A stretch of DNA of 43,019 bases from Akkermansiaceae bacterium. GTDB lineage: Bacteria; Verrucomicrobiota; Verrucomicrobiia; Verrucomicrobiales; Akkermansiaceae. Within the stretch, counting starts at the first letter, position 1. The number at the start of each line of letters is the position of its first letter. Under the pieces are notes generated by a model that saw only the letters and a program-made list of their open reading frames with translations, was not told where the DNA came from and made no database searches. Made by a program: the position numbers and the translations under genes. Below are positions 23,988-33,179 of this stretch, piece after piece. The stretch is from contig JANRFH010000006.1 in assembly GCA_030725745.1 (NCBI GenBank), positions 1 to 43,019 of the forward strand, in the 5' to 3' direction.

Positions 23988-24617
23988 TTATTTCTTAGTA
24001 GCCGCGCGGATCGTGAGGTAGGAACCTTTGTGGCCTGGCACGGAACCGGAGACGAGGATCACTCCATCTTCTTCACGGACTGCGATGACTTTAAGGTTCT
24101 GCATGGTGGACTTGGTGGTGCCCATGTGTCCGGGCATCTTCTGGTTCTTCCAAACTCGGCCTGGTGTGGAACCAGCTGCGATGGCGCCGGAACGACGGTG
24201 CATCATGTGACCATGTGCCATTGGCTGACCGTGGAACTTGTGGCGTTTGACAACACCTTGGAAACCACGACCGATGGTCTTACCGATGACATCGACGTAT
24301 TGACCTGCTTCGAAAAGCGCGAGGCCGGGATGTTCGGTTGGAAGTTCGGCACCAGCTTCGAAACGGAACTCTTGGACAACACGTTTTGGTGCTGAGCCAG
24401 CTTTCTTGAAGCGGGCGAGATCTGGTTTGTTGACGCGGAATTCTTTCTGATCGTCGAAACCAACCTGAACGGCGGTGTAGCCGTCGGATTCAACGGTCTT
24501 GGATTGCAGAAGAGTGTTTCCGGAAACGTCGATGACGGTAACGGGGATGCTTGAACCGGCTTCTTTATCGAAGATACGGGTCATGCCGAGTTTTTTGCCT
24601 AGGAGTCCGAGTGACAT
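23988..24617 (-). CDS. rplC: 50S ribosomal protein L3
   Basis: Early-assembly large-subunit protein reaching the peptidyl-transferase centre. In 209 residues, LGLLGKKLGMTRIFDKEAGS opens the protein, and the conserved GRGFQGVVKRHKFHGQPMAHG with PGRVWKNQKMPGHMG in the second half is diagnostic; the Gln that is methylated in E. coli L3 lies in this region. Normal length. The leader is a reiterated AATTGAAAATTGA sequence (24622-24655) without a Shine-Dalgarno. Confidence 0.97.
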   Translation of the reverse strand: MSLGLLGKKLGMTRIFDKEAGSSIPVTVIDVSGNTLLQSKTVESDGYTAVQVGFDDQKEFRVNKPDLARFKKAGSAPKRVVQEFRFEAGAELPTEHPGLALFEAGQYVDVIGKTIGRGFQGVVKRHKFHGQPMAHGHMMHRRSGAIAAGSTPGRVWKNQKMPGHMGTTKSTMQNLKVIAVREEDGVILVSGSVPGHKGSYLTIRAATKK

Positions 24618-24621
24618 AGCT

Positions 24622-24655
24622 AATTGAAAATTGAGGATTGGAAATTGAAAATTGA
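24622..24655 (-). repeat. Reiterated AATTGAAAATTGA leader before rplC
   Basis: Two identical 13-base words (top strand AATTGAAAATTGA at 24622-24634 and 24643-24655, 21 bases apart) form the spacer between rpsJ and rplC. The same kind of motif is, from memory, dispersed in intergenic DNA of several phyla. Confidence 0.6.
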
Positions 24656-24667
24656 CGAAGGCACCGG

Positions 24668-24976
24668 TCAGATGCGGATCTTGATGTCAACACCGGCAGG
24701 GAGGTTGAGCTTTTTGAGCTCATCGACGGTGCGTGCGGTTGGATCGACGATGTCGAGGAGACGCTTGTGGGTACGGATCTCGAATTGCTCAGCTGATTTT
24801 TTGTTCACGTGGACGGAACGGTTAACGCTGAATTTTTCGATGCGGGTTGGAAGCGGGATGGGACCAGCAACACGTGCGCCGGTGCGCTTTGCTGTTTCCA
24901 CAATTTCGAGGGCCGAGCGGTCAATAGCGCGGTGATCGAAGGCACGCAGGCTGATGCGGATTTTCTGTGCAGACAT
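24668..24976 (-). CDS. rpsJ: 30S ribosomal protein S10
   Basis: Small-subunit head protein, also NusE in antitermination. In 102 residues, [44 protein letters not shown] and the C-terminal [19 protein letters not shown] are fully conserved. First gene of the S10-type cluster; here it follows fusA directly, with tuf missing from between them. No leader attenuator of the E. coli L4 type is apparent in the short gap. Confidence 0.97.
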   Translation of the reverse strand: MSAQKIRISLRAFDHRAIDRSALEIVETAKRTGARVAGPIPLPTRIEKFSVNRSVHVNKKSAEQFEIRTHKRLLDIVDPTARTVDELKKLNLPAGVDIKIRI

Positions 24977-25012
24977 ATGAGGTGGTGGTTGGTTGTGAGA
25001 TGTTTGGGAAAG

Positions 25013-27154
25013 TTATGCGACGCGGTCGACGGCGATTTCCTCGACGATGGATGTCGGGACTTGCTCGAAGTGCGAGGGAGTCATCGCGTAGGATGCGCGA
25101 CCTGATGAAAGTGTGCGAACGGCAGTGGAGTAACCGAACATTTCCTTGAGAGGAACGTTTGCGGAAACGACGGAGAAGGAGCCTTTCGATTCCATACTCT
25201 GGATCTGACCGCGGCGGCGGTTGAGATCGCCCATGACATCGCCCTGGTAGTCGTCCGGAGTGGAAACTTCGACGGCCATGATTGGCTCGAGGAGGATAGA
25301 GCCAGCATTCTGGAAGGCGTCGCGCATCGCGAAGATGGCGGCCATGGTGAAGGCGTTTTCGTTGGAATCGACGTCGTGGTAGGAGCCATCGAGCACGTCA
25401 ACGTGGACGTCGATGACCGGATAGCCTGCGACAACACCGTTGGTAGTTGCTTCGCGGCAGCCTTTGAGGACGGCGTTGATATATTCCTTGGGGATGGATC
25501 CGCCGACCGTTTTGTTTTCTACGGTGATCCCCTTCCCTGCCTCGTTCGGCTGTACGGAGAGGATGACGTGGCCGTATTGGCCGCGGCCGCCGGATTGCTT
25601 GACCAGTTTGCCTTCGCCGCCTGCGGCTTTAGTGATGGTCTCGCGGTAAGTGATTTGCGGAGCGCCGGTGTTGGCGTCCACTTTAAACTCGCGTTTGATG
25701 CGATCCACGATGATCTCAAGGTGGAGTTCGCCCATGCCGGAAATGATGGTCTGGCCGGTTTCTTCGTCGGTCTTGACCATGAAGGTCGGGTCTTCGTCGG
25801 ATAGGCGAGCGAGAGCGAGGGCGAGTTTTTCCTGATCCGCTTTCGTGCGGGGCTCGACGGCCATGGAAATGACTGGCTCAGGGAAAGTAGGTGGCTCTAG
25901 GACGACGTCGTGGCCTTCGGCAGCAAGGGTGTCACCGGTGGTGGCATTCTTGAGGCCAACCATAGCTGCGATATCGCCAGCGTAGCACTCTTCGATGTCC
26001 TTGTGCTCGTCTGCCTGGATGCGGATGAGGCGACCGACGCGCTCGGACTTGCGGGTGCGTGGGTTGTAAACCGTATCACCTTTGCGGACGACACCGGAAT
26101 AAACGCGGAAGAAAACGAGTTTTCCGACGAACTTGTCTGCCCACAGTTTGAAGACGAGTGCGGTGAATTTCGCGTTGTCGGTGGTGGGGATTTCGATGGA
26201 AACCTCTTCGTTTTCCGGATCCATGCCGGTGGTGAAGGGAATATCGAGAGGAGAAGGAAGGTAGTCGACCACAGCATCGAGGAGATACTGGACGCCTTTG
26301 TTTTTGAAAGCCGAGCCGCCCGCGACGGGGACGAGCTTGTTGGCGATGGTGGCGCGACGGATGGCCTGCTTGAGATCGGTGATAGTGATCTCTTCTTCCA
26401 TGAGGAATTTCTCGCCGAGGATCTCATCGCAATCGGCGGTGGTGGAGATGAGCTCGGCGTAAGCCTCATTTGCGATGACTTCTTGCTCTGCGGAGAGGTC
26501 GGTGACCGTGTAGGTGGAGCCGAGTAGGTCGTTATCGGAGTAGTAAACAGCCTTGCGGTTGACGACGTCGATTTGACCCTTGAGGTTTTCCTCGCAGCCG
26601 ATTGGGATGAGGATGCGAACGGCGTTTGCGCCGAGCTTTTCCTTCACTTCGCTGACGACGTTGTCGAAATCAGCTCCGGTGCGATCCATCTTATTGACGA
26701 AAATGATGCGCGGAACGTTGTATTTCGTAGCTTGGCGCCAGACTGTTTCGGTTTGTGGCTGGACGCCGGCAACGCCGCAGAAGACAACGATAGCGCCATC
26801 AAGAACCCGGAGGGAGCGCTCCACCTCAGCGGTGAAATCGACATGCCCGGGGGTATCGATGATGTTGATGCGCTGTTTCTCTTCAGTGAAGAGTTTGGAA
26901 ACGCTTTCTTCCTCTCTCTGCCACCACTCAGTGGTAACAGCAGCGGAAGTAATAGTGATTCCGCGTTCACGCTCTTGCTCCATCCAATCGGTAGTAGCGG
27001 CACCATCGTGCACTTCACCGATTTTGTGAATCATCCCGGTGTAGAAGAGGATCCTCTCAGTGAGGGTCGTCTTACCGGCGTCGATATGCGCAGCGATCCC
27101 GATATTGCGGGTCCGCTCAAGCGTATAAGGACGGTCTGGATGGTTTGGGCTCAA
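25013..27154 (-). CDS. fusA: Elongation factor G
   Basis: Translocation GTPase of translation. In 713 residues, G1 [19 protein letters not shown], switch [23 protein letters not shown] and G4 NKMDRTGAD are intact, followed by domains II-V and the C-terminal [16 protein letters not shown]. Length and motifs match the canonical EF-G rather than mitochondrial-like or resistance paralogues. The start is a TTG at 27154 ([20 protein letters not shown]); no in-frame ATG precedes the GTP-binding region. It is preceded by an A/T-rich reiterated leader (AAACTTTAAA at 27155-27164 and 27169-27178 on the top strand). It follows rpsG as in the str operon. Confidence 0.97.
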   Translation of the reverse strand: MSPNHPDRPYTLERTRNIGIAAHIDAGKTTLTERILFYTGMIHKIGEVHDGAATTDWMEQERERGITITSAAVTTEWWQREEESVSKLFTEEKQRINIIDTPGHVDFTAEVERSLRVLDGAIVVFCGVAGVQPQTETVWRQATKYNVPRIIFVNKMDRTGADFDNVVSEVKEKLGANAVRILIPIGCEENLKGQIDVVNRKAVYYSDNDLLGSTYTVTDLSAEQEVIANEAYAELISTTADCDEILGEKFLMEEEITITDLKQAIRRATIANKLVPVAGGSAFKNKGVQYLLDAVVDYLPSPLDIPFTTGMDPENEEVSIEIPTTDNAKFTALVFKLWADKFVGKLVFFRVYSGVVRKGDTVYNPRTRKSERVGRLIRIQADEHKDIEECYAGDIAAMVGLKNATTGDTLAAEGHDVVLEPPTFPEPVISMAVEPRTKADQEKLALALARLSDEDPTFMVKTDEETGQTIISGMGELHLEIIVDRIKREFKVDANTGAPQITYRETITKAAGGEGKLVKQSGGRGQYGHVILSVQPNEAGKGITVENKTVGGSIPKEYINAVLKGCREATTNGVVAGYPVIDVHVDVLDGSYHDVDSNENAFTMAAIFAMRDAFQNAGSILLEPIMAVEVSTPDDYQGDVMGDLNRRRGQIQSMESKGSFSVVSANVPLKEMFGYSTAVRTLSSGRASYAMTPSHFEQVPTSIVEEIAVDRVA

Positions 27155-27180
27155 AAACTTTAAACTCTAAACTTTAAATC
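27155..27180 (-). repeat. Reiterated AAACTTTAAA leader before fusA
   Basis: Top-strand AAACTTTAAA occurs at 27155-27164 and 27169-27178, joined by CTCT. It fills the rpsG-fusA gap up to the TTG start and lacks a Shine-Dalgarno. Confidence 0.55.
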
Positions 27181-27199
27181 TCAATGAAGAGGAAGAGGA

Positions 27200-27673
27200 T
27201 CAGAAACGGAAGTGGGCGAAGGCGCGGTTTGCCTGTGCCATTTTGTGAACGTCGTCGCGCTTGCGAACTGCTGCACCTTGGTTGTTTGCGGCGTCTTTGA
27301 TCTCGTTGGCGAGAGCGACGTGCATTGGAGTGCCTTTGCGGTTGCGGGCGTAGGAAACGAGCCAGCGCATGGCGAGGGACTCGGAGCGATCCGGGTCAAC
27401 TTCGAGAGGCACCTGGTAAGTAGCACCACCAACGCGGCGGGACTTAACCTCAACACGTGGCTTGGAGTTTTCCACAGCACGAGTGATGACTTCGAGAGGA
27501 TCGACAGTGTCGGTTCCTTCGTTGGCACGATCGATAGCGGCATAGACGATGCGTTGGGCGAGCGAGCGCTTGCCGTCCTGCATGACCTTGGTGATGAGGT
27601 GGCCGACGACTGGGCTGTCGTAACGTGGGTCGCGACGGTCTGGCTTGGTGAAGATTCTCTTGCGGCGTGGCAT
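27200..27673 (-). CDS. rpsG: 30S ribosomal protein S7
   Basis: Primary 16S rRNA 3'-domain binder; autoregulates the str operon in E. coli. In 157 residues, MPRRKRIFTKPDRRDPRYDSPVVGHLITKVMQDGKRSLA and the conserved RRVGGATYQVPLEVDPDRSESLAMRWLV are diagnostic, ending KMAQANRAFAHFRF. Normal length. Confidence 0.97.
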   Translation of the reverse strand: MPRRKRIFTKPDRRDPRYDSPVVGHLITKVMQDGKRSLAQRIVYAAIDRANEGTDTVDPLEVITRAVENSKPRVEVKSRRVGGATYQVPLEVDPDRSESLAMRWLVSYARNRKGTPMHVALANEIKDAANNQGAAVRKRDDVHKMAQANRAFAHFRF

Positions 27674-27718
27674 GACTTGAAAAAGTAAGAATTAAATAAG
27701 AGGGATTATTCGATAACC

Positions 27719-28102
27719 TTAGGCCTTGGCAGCCTTTGGTCTCTTCGTGCCGTATTTGGAACGAGCTTGGCGGCGCTTATCGACACCGAGGGTATCGAGT
27801 GCACCACGGACGATGTGATAACGGACACCCGGAAGGTCTTTCACCCTACCGCCGCGAACGAGGACGATGGAGTGTTCCTGGAGGTTGTGGCCTTCGCCGC
27901 CGATGTAGGCGATGACTTCAAAGCCATTGGTAAGGCGAACCTTGGCAACTTTACGAAGCGCGGAGTTTGGCTTCTTAGGCGTCCGGGTCATGACCTGGAG
28001 GCAGACACCGCGGCGTTGCGGGCAGTTGACGAGAGCGGGTGACTTCGACTTCTCGACGGGAACGTGGCGTCCTTTGCGAACGAGCTGGTTAATGGTCGGC
28101 AT
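27719..28102 (-). CDS. rpsL: 30S ribosomal protein S12
   Basis: Decoding-centre protein. In 127 residues, [20 protein letters not shown], then [21 protein letters not shown] and [21 protein letters not shown]. Both lysines whose change gives streptomycin resistance elsewhere (in TPKKPNSA and RVKDLPG) are wild type, so a streptomycin-sensitive ribosome is expected on this basis alone. A good AAGGA lies before the ATG. First gene of the long leftward locus. Confidence 0.97.
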   Translation of the reverse strand: MPTINQLVRKGRHVPVEKSKSPALVNCPQRRGVCLQVMTRTPKKPNSALRKVAKVRLTNGFEVIAYIGGEGHNLQEHSIVLVRGGRVKDLPGVRYHIVRGALDTLGVDKRRQARSKYGTKRPKAAKA

Positions 28103-28397
28103 GATTTCCTTCGTGTTTGTGGCTTTGTCTTAAAATAGCAATTGGGACAAACCGGCACGAAGACGGGGCTTTCAAAAACCCGTTTTCGCTTTTTTCCGGA
28201 GCTGCACCCGATAATTTCCCTGTTTTGCGGGCTAAAACCTGTGTTTAGAGGTCAGTCAGCCCAGCGGTGGGGGGCGGGACTTTATTCTTTTCGCCCCACC
28301 TGACAAGACCTTTTTGGAGATTTTTGAAAAAAGATTCAGGAAGGCATCTGAATGCCGGTATTCCTTGGAAAATCGGTGTAATCCCGACCGAAACGGG
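28103..28397 (-). other. Gene-free leader region of the rpsL locus
   Basis: About 295 bases between the DUF3592 gene and rpsL, both leftward. It holds a probable terminator for the upstream gene (28327-28365), an imperfect GC-rich stem (GGTGGGG at 28266-28272 with CCCCACC at 28294-28300, outer GTCA/TGAC pairing), and an AT-rich stretch near 28130 (TGCTATTTTAAG in sense) that could be a -10 element. No single promoter with both boxes well placed could be identified. The promoter of the whole ribosomal locus is expected here. Confidence 0.45.
28327..28365 (-). terminator. Probable terminator after the DUF3592 gene
   Basis: On the lower strand AGGAATACCGGCAT pairs imperfectly across TCAG with ATGCCTTCCT, and a TTTTTT run follows (top-strand A-run at 27-32 of 283xx). 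It lies 33 bases after the gene's stop. Confidence 0.55.
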
Positions 28398-28832
28398 TCA
28401 GCTAAGATGCGGATGAAAAAAGGCGAGCAGCTTGTCGCCATTGATAAAAATGGTGGTGACGGCAGCAACAGCCATCCCCAGAGCACCAAGCACGACCGAA
28501 AACCCGTAGAGTTCACCGAAAGTCGCGATGCATTCCTTGTCTTTCGCCAGATTAGTCGCCACGCGAACGCTTTCACCGACTTTGAAGTCAGGAGGACTGG
28601 ATGACTGTGAGGAGACGAATTCCCTTTGTTCACCGTCGATCAGGTAGCTGACGCGTGGTGCATAGGTCGTACTTGAACCCTTTTTCTTCGATGATTTCTT
28701 CTTCTCGACCAACCCGATGACGGTTCCGTCGTTTGCTTGGGCATCTTTGAGCCAAGAATACGTGCCAATGCCGGTGGCCACTCCGAAGACAATCAGAATG
28801 AGTGATACGACCAATACGATCCAACTAATCAT
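28398..28832 (-). CDS. DUF3592-type small membrane protein
   Basis: A 144-residue protein with one hydrophobic segment at each end (about 2-24, ISWIVLVVSLILIVFGVATG, and about 110-132). Between them is a domain with TVIGLVEKKKSSKKKGSSTTYAPRVSYLIDG and a later GESVRVATNLAKDKECIATFGELYG. This layout (two helices and a beta-rich loop with YxPxVxY) is that of DUF3592 proteins, whose function is not established. The loop should face the periplasm. It lies 47 bases after another small membrane protein in the same direction, and has its own terminator. Confidence 0.75.
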   Translation of the reverse strand: MISWIVLVVSLILIVFGVATGIGTYSWLKDAQANDGTVIGLVEKKKSSKKKGSSTTYAPRVSYLIDGEQREFVSSQSSSPPDFKVGESVRVATNLAKDKECIATFGELYGFSVVLGALGMAVAAVTTIFINGDKLLAFFHPHLS

Positions 28833-28879
28833 GGCTTGAAATTAGAGCTTCGGATTGGGCGGAGTCAGCAAAAAATCGG

Positions 28880-29254
28880 TCAAAATCCGCTCTTGGGGTT
28901 GAAATGCTGCGCAACATCCTTGTCGAGCAACAACACGTAAGAAACCCAAGCAAAAAACACCGGCATAGCTACCAGCCAAAGGCTTAACAGAGAAAACAGG
29001 GGACTGCCGGCAGATATGAGGCCAATTAACCCGATTGCGCCGATGATCGCTCCGAGAGCGGAAAGTATTCCGACCAATAACCGCGCCCAATTCGCGCCTT
29101 TGAATAGGAAAAACGATAAGATGCAGGTGAGCGTAAAACGCACCGCACTTGTGGGCTTAAATACCCCGGTCAGCGATGTCAGGATGATGATGTTAACCAG
29201 CGAAAAGACTACCAACGCAATCGCGACGAAATTGACCTTCATCTCACCTCTCAT
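28880..29254 (-). CDS. Small polytopic membrane protein, unknown
   Basis: Not recognised. The 124 residues are mostly hydrophobic, with about four predicted membrane helices: roughly 8-27 (IALVVFSLVNIIILTSLTGV), 36-52, 58-78 (LVGILSALGAIIGAIGLIGL) and 88-110. Basic residues between the segments fit an inner-membrane protein. No motif is visible. An internal ATG four codons later (29242) has AGAGG just before it and may be the real start. Located between tex (31 bases upstream) and the DUF3592 gene; co-transcription with tex is possible. Confidence 0.6.
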   Translation of the reverse strand: MRGEMKVNFVAIALVVFSLVNIIILTSLTGVFKPTSAVRFTLTCILSFFLFKGANWARLLVGILSALGAIIGAIGLIGLISAGSPLFSLLSLWLVAMPVFFAWVSYVLLLDKDVAQHFNPKSGF

Positions 29255-29285
29255 GCCTATGTTTATTTATCTAAGGCTAAGAAAG

Positions 29286-31601
29286 TCAACGCTTCTTCGC
29301 CTGCCCCATCGCTTGGGAGAACCAGTCATTGCCAGCTGGTGCTGCCTGTTGTGGGCGGCGGTTTTGCTGGGGGCGTCGTTCGTTTCCGCCGGGGGAGCGG
29401 TTGCGCTGGCGCGGTTCGAAATCGGGGTTGGATTTCATCGAGAGGCCGATGCGATTCCTTTTCAAATCCACTTCCATGACCGTAACCTGGACTTTCTGGC
29501 CGACTTTGACGACTTCCGCGGGGTCACGGACGAATTGATCGGAGAGCTGGCTGACGTGGACGAGGCCGTCTTGGTGGACGCCGACATCGACGAAGGCTCC
29601 GAAGGCGGTGACGTTGGTGACGATGCCGGGGAGCTTGAGGCCTTGGGTGAGGTCTGAGGGTTTCTCAACTCCTTCGGCAAAGGTGAAGGCTTCGAAGGCT
29701 TTGCGGGGGTCGCGGCCGGGTTTTGCGAGCTCGGCGACGATATCTTTAAGCGTAGGGAGGCCGACTTCCTCGGAAACGTAGGCCTGGAGGTTGATTTTCT
29801 GGCGCAGGGAGTCCTGCTGGATAAGATCTGAAACGGAGCAACCGAGGTCGGCGGCCATTTTTTCCACGAGGGCGTAGCGTTCCGGGTGGACGGCTGAGGC
29901 GTCGAGTGGGTGGGCGGCATCGCGGATGCGGAGGAATCCGGCGGCTTGCTCGAAGGCTTTTTCGCCGAGGCGTGGGACTTCTAAGAGCTGGGCGCGGGAG
30001 GTGAAACCGCCTTTTTCAGTGCGGAAGGCGATGATGTTTTCGGCGATGGAGTTGCTGAGGCCGGAGACGAAGGCGAGCAGGTGCTTGGAGGCGGTGTTTA
30101 GCTCTACTCCGACGCCGTTGACGCAGGATTCGACCGTGTCATCGAGGGAGGTTTTGAGGGCGCGCTGGTCGACATCGTGTTGGTATTGGCCGACGCCGAT
30201 GGCTTTTGGGTCGATTTTCACAAGTTCAGCGAGGGGATCCATGAGGCGGCGGCCGATGGAGACGGCTCCACGGACGGTGACGTCTTCGTTGGGGAATTCC
30301 TCGCGGGCGGCATCAGAGGCGGAGTAGATGGAGGCTCCGCTTTCATTGACCATAATGACTTGGATGGAGGCGGGGAGCTTGAGTTTTTTGATAAATGACT
30401 CGGTCTCGCGGGAGGCGGTGCCGTTGCCGATGGCGATCGCCTGGATGTCGTGCTTTTTGATGAGGCCGACGACTTCGGTGGCGGCTTCGTAGAGCTGGCT
30501 GTTTGAGCCGGCGGTGCAGTGGAGGACGGTGTGGTGGAGAAGATTGCCCTGGGCATCGAGGACGACGGTCTTGCAGCCGGTGCGGAAGCCGGGGTCGATG
30601 GCGAGGGTGCGTTTGCGGCCGAGGGGCGAGGCTAGCATGAGTTCGCGGAGGTTCTCGGCGAAGACCTGGATGGCGGTCTCATCGGCGCGTTTTTTGCCGA
30701 GCAGGCGCATTTCCGTTTCCATGGAGGGCATGAGGAGGCGCTTGCAGCCGTCTTCGGTGGCGAGGCGGACTTGCTCCCCTGCCCCGCCTTTTCCTGTGAC
30801 CCATGAGTGGATGCCGAGGGAGGAGACGCGCTCCAGTGGGACTTCGACGCGCATGAAGAGGAAGGCTTCTTTTTCCCCACGGCGGATGGCGAGCATGCGG
30901 TGGGATGGGATGGATTTGAAGGGTTCTGACCACTCGAAGTAGTCGCGGAATTTCGCGGCATCCACCTCTTCCTCTTTGCCATACATGATGCGTGAGGAAA
31001 CGGTGGCCTCCTCGGTGTAGATTTCGCGGACTTTTCCACGCAGGGCGGCGTCATCGGCGACGCGCTCGGCAATGATGTCGCGTGCTCCGGCGAGGGCGTC
31101 TTCGGCGGTGGTGACGGCCAGTTCCTTGTCCTCGGATTCGTTGATGAATTTGGCGGCTTCCTCGGCGGGATCGGCGTTTTGGTTTTCCAGGAGGAAATCG
31201 GCGAGTGGCTCGAGGCCGCGGTCGATGGCTTTGGTGGCGCGGGTCTGGCGCTTCGGGCGGTAGGGGGCGAAAATGTCTTCCAGGGCTGTAATCGTAAGGG
31301 CGGCGAGGACTTTTTTCTTCAGTTCATCGGAGAGGAGTTTGCGCTCGTCGAGGGATTTCAGGATGGAGGCGCGGCGGGAATCGAGCTCGGCGAGCTGGAG
31401 CATGCGGTCGCGGACGGCCTGGATCTGGACTTCATCGAGCATGCCGGTGGCCTCCTTGCGGTAGCGGGAAATGAAGGGGATCGTGGCGCCTTCTGCGAGG
31501 AGCTTCGCGGTGGCGGTTACGGAGGAGAGGGAAATTCCGGTCTCGCGGGCGATGAGTTCGAGGTGGGCTTGGGAGGAGGAGGAAGGGACGGTATCGGACA
31601 T
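29286..31601 (-). CDS. tex: Tex-family S1 RNA-binding protein
   Basis: Cytoplasmic nucleic-acid-binding transcription accessory protein (Tex/YhgF), related to eukaryotic Spt6. In 771 residues: an N-terminal helical region with ATIPFISRYRKEATGMLDEVQ (about 33-55); the YqgF RNase-H-like domain around AIDPGFRTGCKTVVLDAQG (about 335-353); the helix-hairpin-helix part with VGVELNTASKHLLAFVSGLS; and a C-terminal S1 domain (GIVTNVTAFGAFVDVGVHQDGLVHVSQLSD). It ends in a glutamine/arginine-rich tail (QRNRSPGGNERRPQQNRRPQ). Normal length. The first gene of its direction here; upstream is the palindromic intergenic region. Confidence 0.96.
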   Translation of the reverse strand: MSDTVPSSSSQAHLELIARETGISLSSVTATAKLLAEGATIPFISRYRKEATGMLDEVQIQAVRDRMLQLAELDSRRASILKSLDERKLLSDELKKKVLAALTITALEDIFAPYRPKRQTRATKAIDRGLEPLADFLLENQNADPAEEAAKFINESEDKELAVTTAEDALAGARDIIAERVADDAALRGKVREIYTEEATVSSRIMYGKEEEVDAAKFRDYFEWSEPFKSIPSHRMLAIRRGEKEAFLFMRVEVPLERVSSLGIHSWVTGKGGAGEQVRLATEDGCKRLLMPSMETEMRLLGKKRADETAIQVFAENLRELMLASPLGRKRTLAIDPGFRTGCKTVVLDAQGNLLHHTVLHCTAGSNSQLYEAATEVVGLIKKHDIQAIAIGNGTASRETESFIKKLKLPASIQVIMVNESGASIYSASDAAREEFPNEDVTVRGAVSIGRRLMDPLAELVKIDPKAIGVGQYQHDVDQRALKTSLDDTVESCVNGVGVELNTASKHLLAFVSGLSNSIAENIIAFRTEKGGFTSRAQLLEVPRLGEKAFEQAAGFLRIRDAAHPLDASAVHPERYALVEKMAADLGCSVSDLIQQDSLRQKINLQAYVSEEVGLPTLKDIVAELAKPGRDPRKAFEAFTFAEGVEKPSDLTQGLKLPGIVTNVTAFGAFVDVGVHQDGLVHVSQLSDQFVRDPAEVVKVGQKVQVTVMEVDLKRNRIGLSMKSNPDFEPRQRNRSPGGNERRPQQNRRPQQAAPAGNDWFSQAMGQAKKR

Positions 31602-31999
31602 GGTAATCGGGGTGGGATTTCTACGCCGAAACCCGGGTGGCAGGCAAGGTGAGCCGGAGGGAAAATTTCACACTAGGGAGGGGTTTAGGCTTGCTCGATT
31701 GGCCGGGGTGCATCAGGCGCGGTCAGGGTTCCGTCACTAAGAGGGGAAGCAGATATTTTCACCACGGATTTCACAGATTATCACGGATGAAGACTCATGA
31801 ATTCTCTGGAAAGTGCCAGAAGTGGGGTTGAACTAATATTTCCAAGAACGGAAAACTTAGATCTCACCTACTCTTATCCGTGATCATCTGTGAAATCCGT
31901 GGTTAAATCTTTCATTTTCTTGGGTCATCTCCCTCGTATACGTGCTTCGAATTGAAGCTGGTCAATTTCGACTCGGGCGACCATGGCTTTCCGCGACAA
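31602..31999. other. Divergent intergenic region with 28-bp inverted repeat
   Basis: About 400 bases between tex (leftward) and the acyltransferase gene (rightward), with no credible gene. It should hold both promoters. The main visible structure is the 28-bp inverted repeat at 31761-31903; the 87 bases between its arms are AT-rich with no recognisable site. Confidence 0.55.
31761..31903. repeat. 28-bp imperfect inverted repeat (ACCACGGATTTCACAG)
   Basis: The left arm at 31761-31788, starting ACCACGGATTTCACAGATTA, is complementary to the right arm at 31876-31903 at 27 of 28 positions. The interior is 87 bases. It resembles the 'CCACGGATTTCACGGATTATCACGGAT'-type intergenic text (recalled, in shortened form) found in many environmental genomes. 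No reading frame lies inside, so it is not a simple insertion sequence. Confidence 0.85.
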
Positions 32000-33097
32000 A
32001 TGAGTGAATCCCCACCATCCACACCTCCCAAGCAGAGGCTGAAGTTCATCGACTTGGCGCGATCCATCGCGATTCTGCTGATGCTGGAGGGACATTTCGT
32101 GGGGCTGACGCTTTCCGAAGCATCGCGGGACACTGCGCACCCTGTTTACATGGTGTGGAATTTCATTCGGGGCTTTACCGCTCCGTTGTTTTTCACGGTG
32201 GCGGGGATGATTTTCGTCTTTCTTTTGACCGGAGAAAAGGAAGCGGCCTTTTTGAAATCCCAACGTGTCCGGAAGGGTTTGCGGAGGGCTTTGGAGCTGT
32301 TTTTCTGGGGATATATCCTGCAAATTAACGTCGCAAACATCCCCACATATCTGCAAGGCAACTTAGAGAGCTGGATCTTTGCCTTTCATGTGCTGCAATG
32401 CATTGGCGTGGGGTTGATCACCCTGATCCTGATCTCGGGATTAAGAAAGGCTGTGGGGAAATTCCGCCTTGAGGCATGGTATGTGGCAGCGCTGGTGATC
32501 TGCATGGCTGTGTATTCCTATCTGAAAGGTCTTCCGGAGGCGGCCTATGTGCCTGCGGGCTGGCATGATCTATTTCAAAACGCGATTCGAGGGCCGCGAT
32601 CCGTGTTCCCTATCGCTCCGTGGTTGGGATTTGCGTTTCTCGGGGGAGCCATGGGTGCCTATCTGCGCTCAATTGAGCACCGCCCGATCACTTGGAAATC
32701 GTGCCTGTGGTTTTTCTACATCGCGTTAGGTTTGCAGCTAATATTCCTTATAACCATAGCGCTGCCGCTACCTTCGGCTGCTTCTAGCGGGATACAATGG
32801 TTCACGCAGAGGGCTTGTCAGGTCGCTATTTTCCTAGGAATCCTACGCTTGGTGGAAATCCGGTGGGGTATTGGCGTGGAGTGGCTGCTGCGCGTGGGCA
32901 GGGAGACTTTTGCCATATATATTGTCCATGTGATCGTGCTTTACGGAGGGATTTTCGGTATCGGGCTGAATGACTGGTTCAGTAAAAGCCTGAATCCATG
33001 GCAGGCAGCCCTCGGAGCGGCGCTCTTCCTCAGCGTGTTCACTGCCCACGGGCAGCTCCTGAACCTCTGGAAAACGAGAAAAAGAGTTCATAAATAA
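32000..33097 (+). CDS. Polytopic membrane acyltransferase (DUF1624/HGSNAT-like)
   Basis: Probable inner-membrane acetyl- or acyl-transferase that modifies an envelope sugar. The 365 residues begin with a short soluble stretch, then KFIDLARSIAILLMLEGHFVG (about 14-34), which is the R-x-x-x-(A/L)-x-x-M-x-x-(x)H signature near the first helix of the DUF1624/heparan-alpha-glucosaminide acetyltransferase-like and acyltransferase-3-like families. About nine or ten further helices follow. The ATG at 32000 was preferred over an in-frame TTG at 31952. A lipoprotein SGNH hydrolase follows 82 bases later, so the two may add and remove the same acyl group. The substrate is unknown. Confidence 0.75.
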   Translation: MSESPPSTPPKQRLKFIDLARSIAILLMLEGHFVGLTLSEASRDTAHPVYMVWNFIRGFTAPLFFTVAGMIFVFLLTGEKEAAFLKSQRVRKGLRRALELFFWGYILQINVANIPTYLQGNLESWIFAFHVLQCIGVGLITLILISGLRKAVGKFRLEAWYVAALVICMAVYSYLKGLPEAAYVPAGWHDLFQNAIRGPRSVFPIAPWLGFAFLGGAMGAYLRSIEHRPITWKSCLWFFYIALGLQLIFLITIALPLPSAASSGIQWFTQRACQVAIFLGILRLVEIRWGIGVEWLLRVGRETFAIYIVHVIVLYGGIFGIGLNDWFSKSLNPWQAALGAALFLSVFTAHGQLLNLWKTRKRVHK

Positions 33098-33179
33098 AAT
33101 GGAAAAAATAGGCCAGATGTATAGGGTCTGCGCCTGTAAAAGTGGTGCTCTCGAAGTCTTCGGGGGCTTTTCCCAGCGA

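Noticed and set aside
23349-24395. Open rightward frame of 348 codons
   Set aside because: Antisense to rplD and rplC; no start signal or family resemblance.
31789-31875. Insertion-sequence remnant inside the 28-bp inverted repeat
   Set aside because: Only 87 bases, no transposase fragment and no target-site duplication visible.
31952-31999. Longer acyltransferase start at a TTG
   Set aside because: The ATG at 32000 gives a family-like N-terminus; the extra 16 residues add no signal feature.
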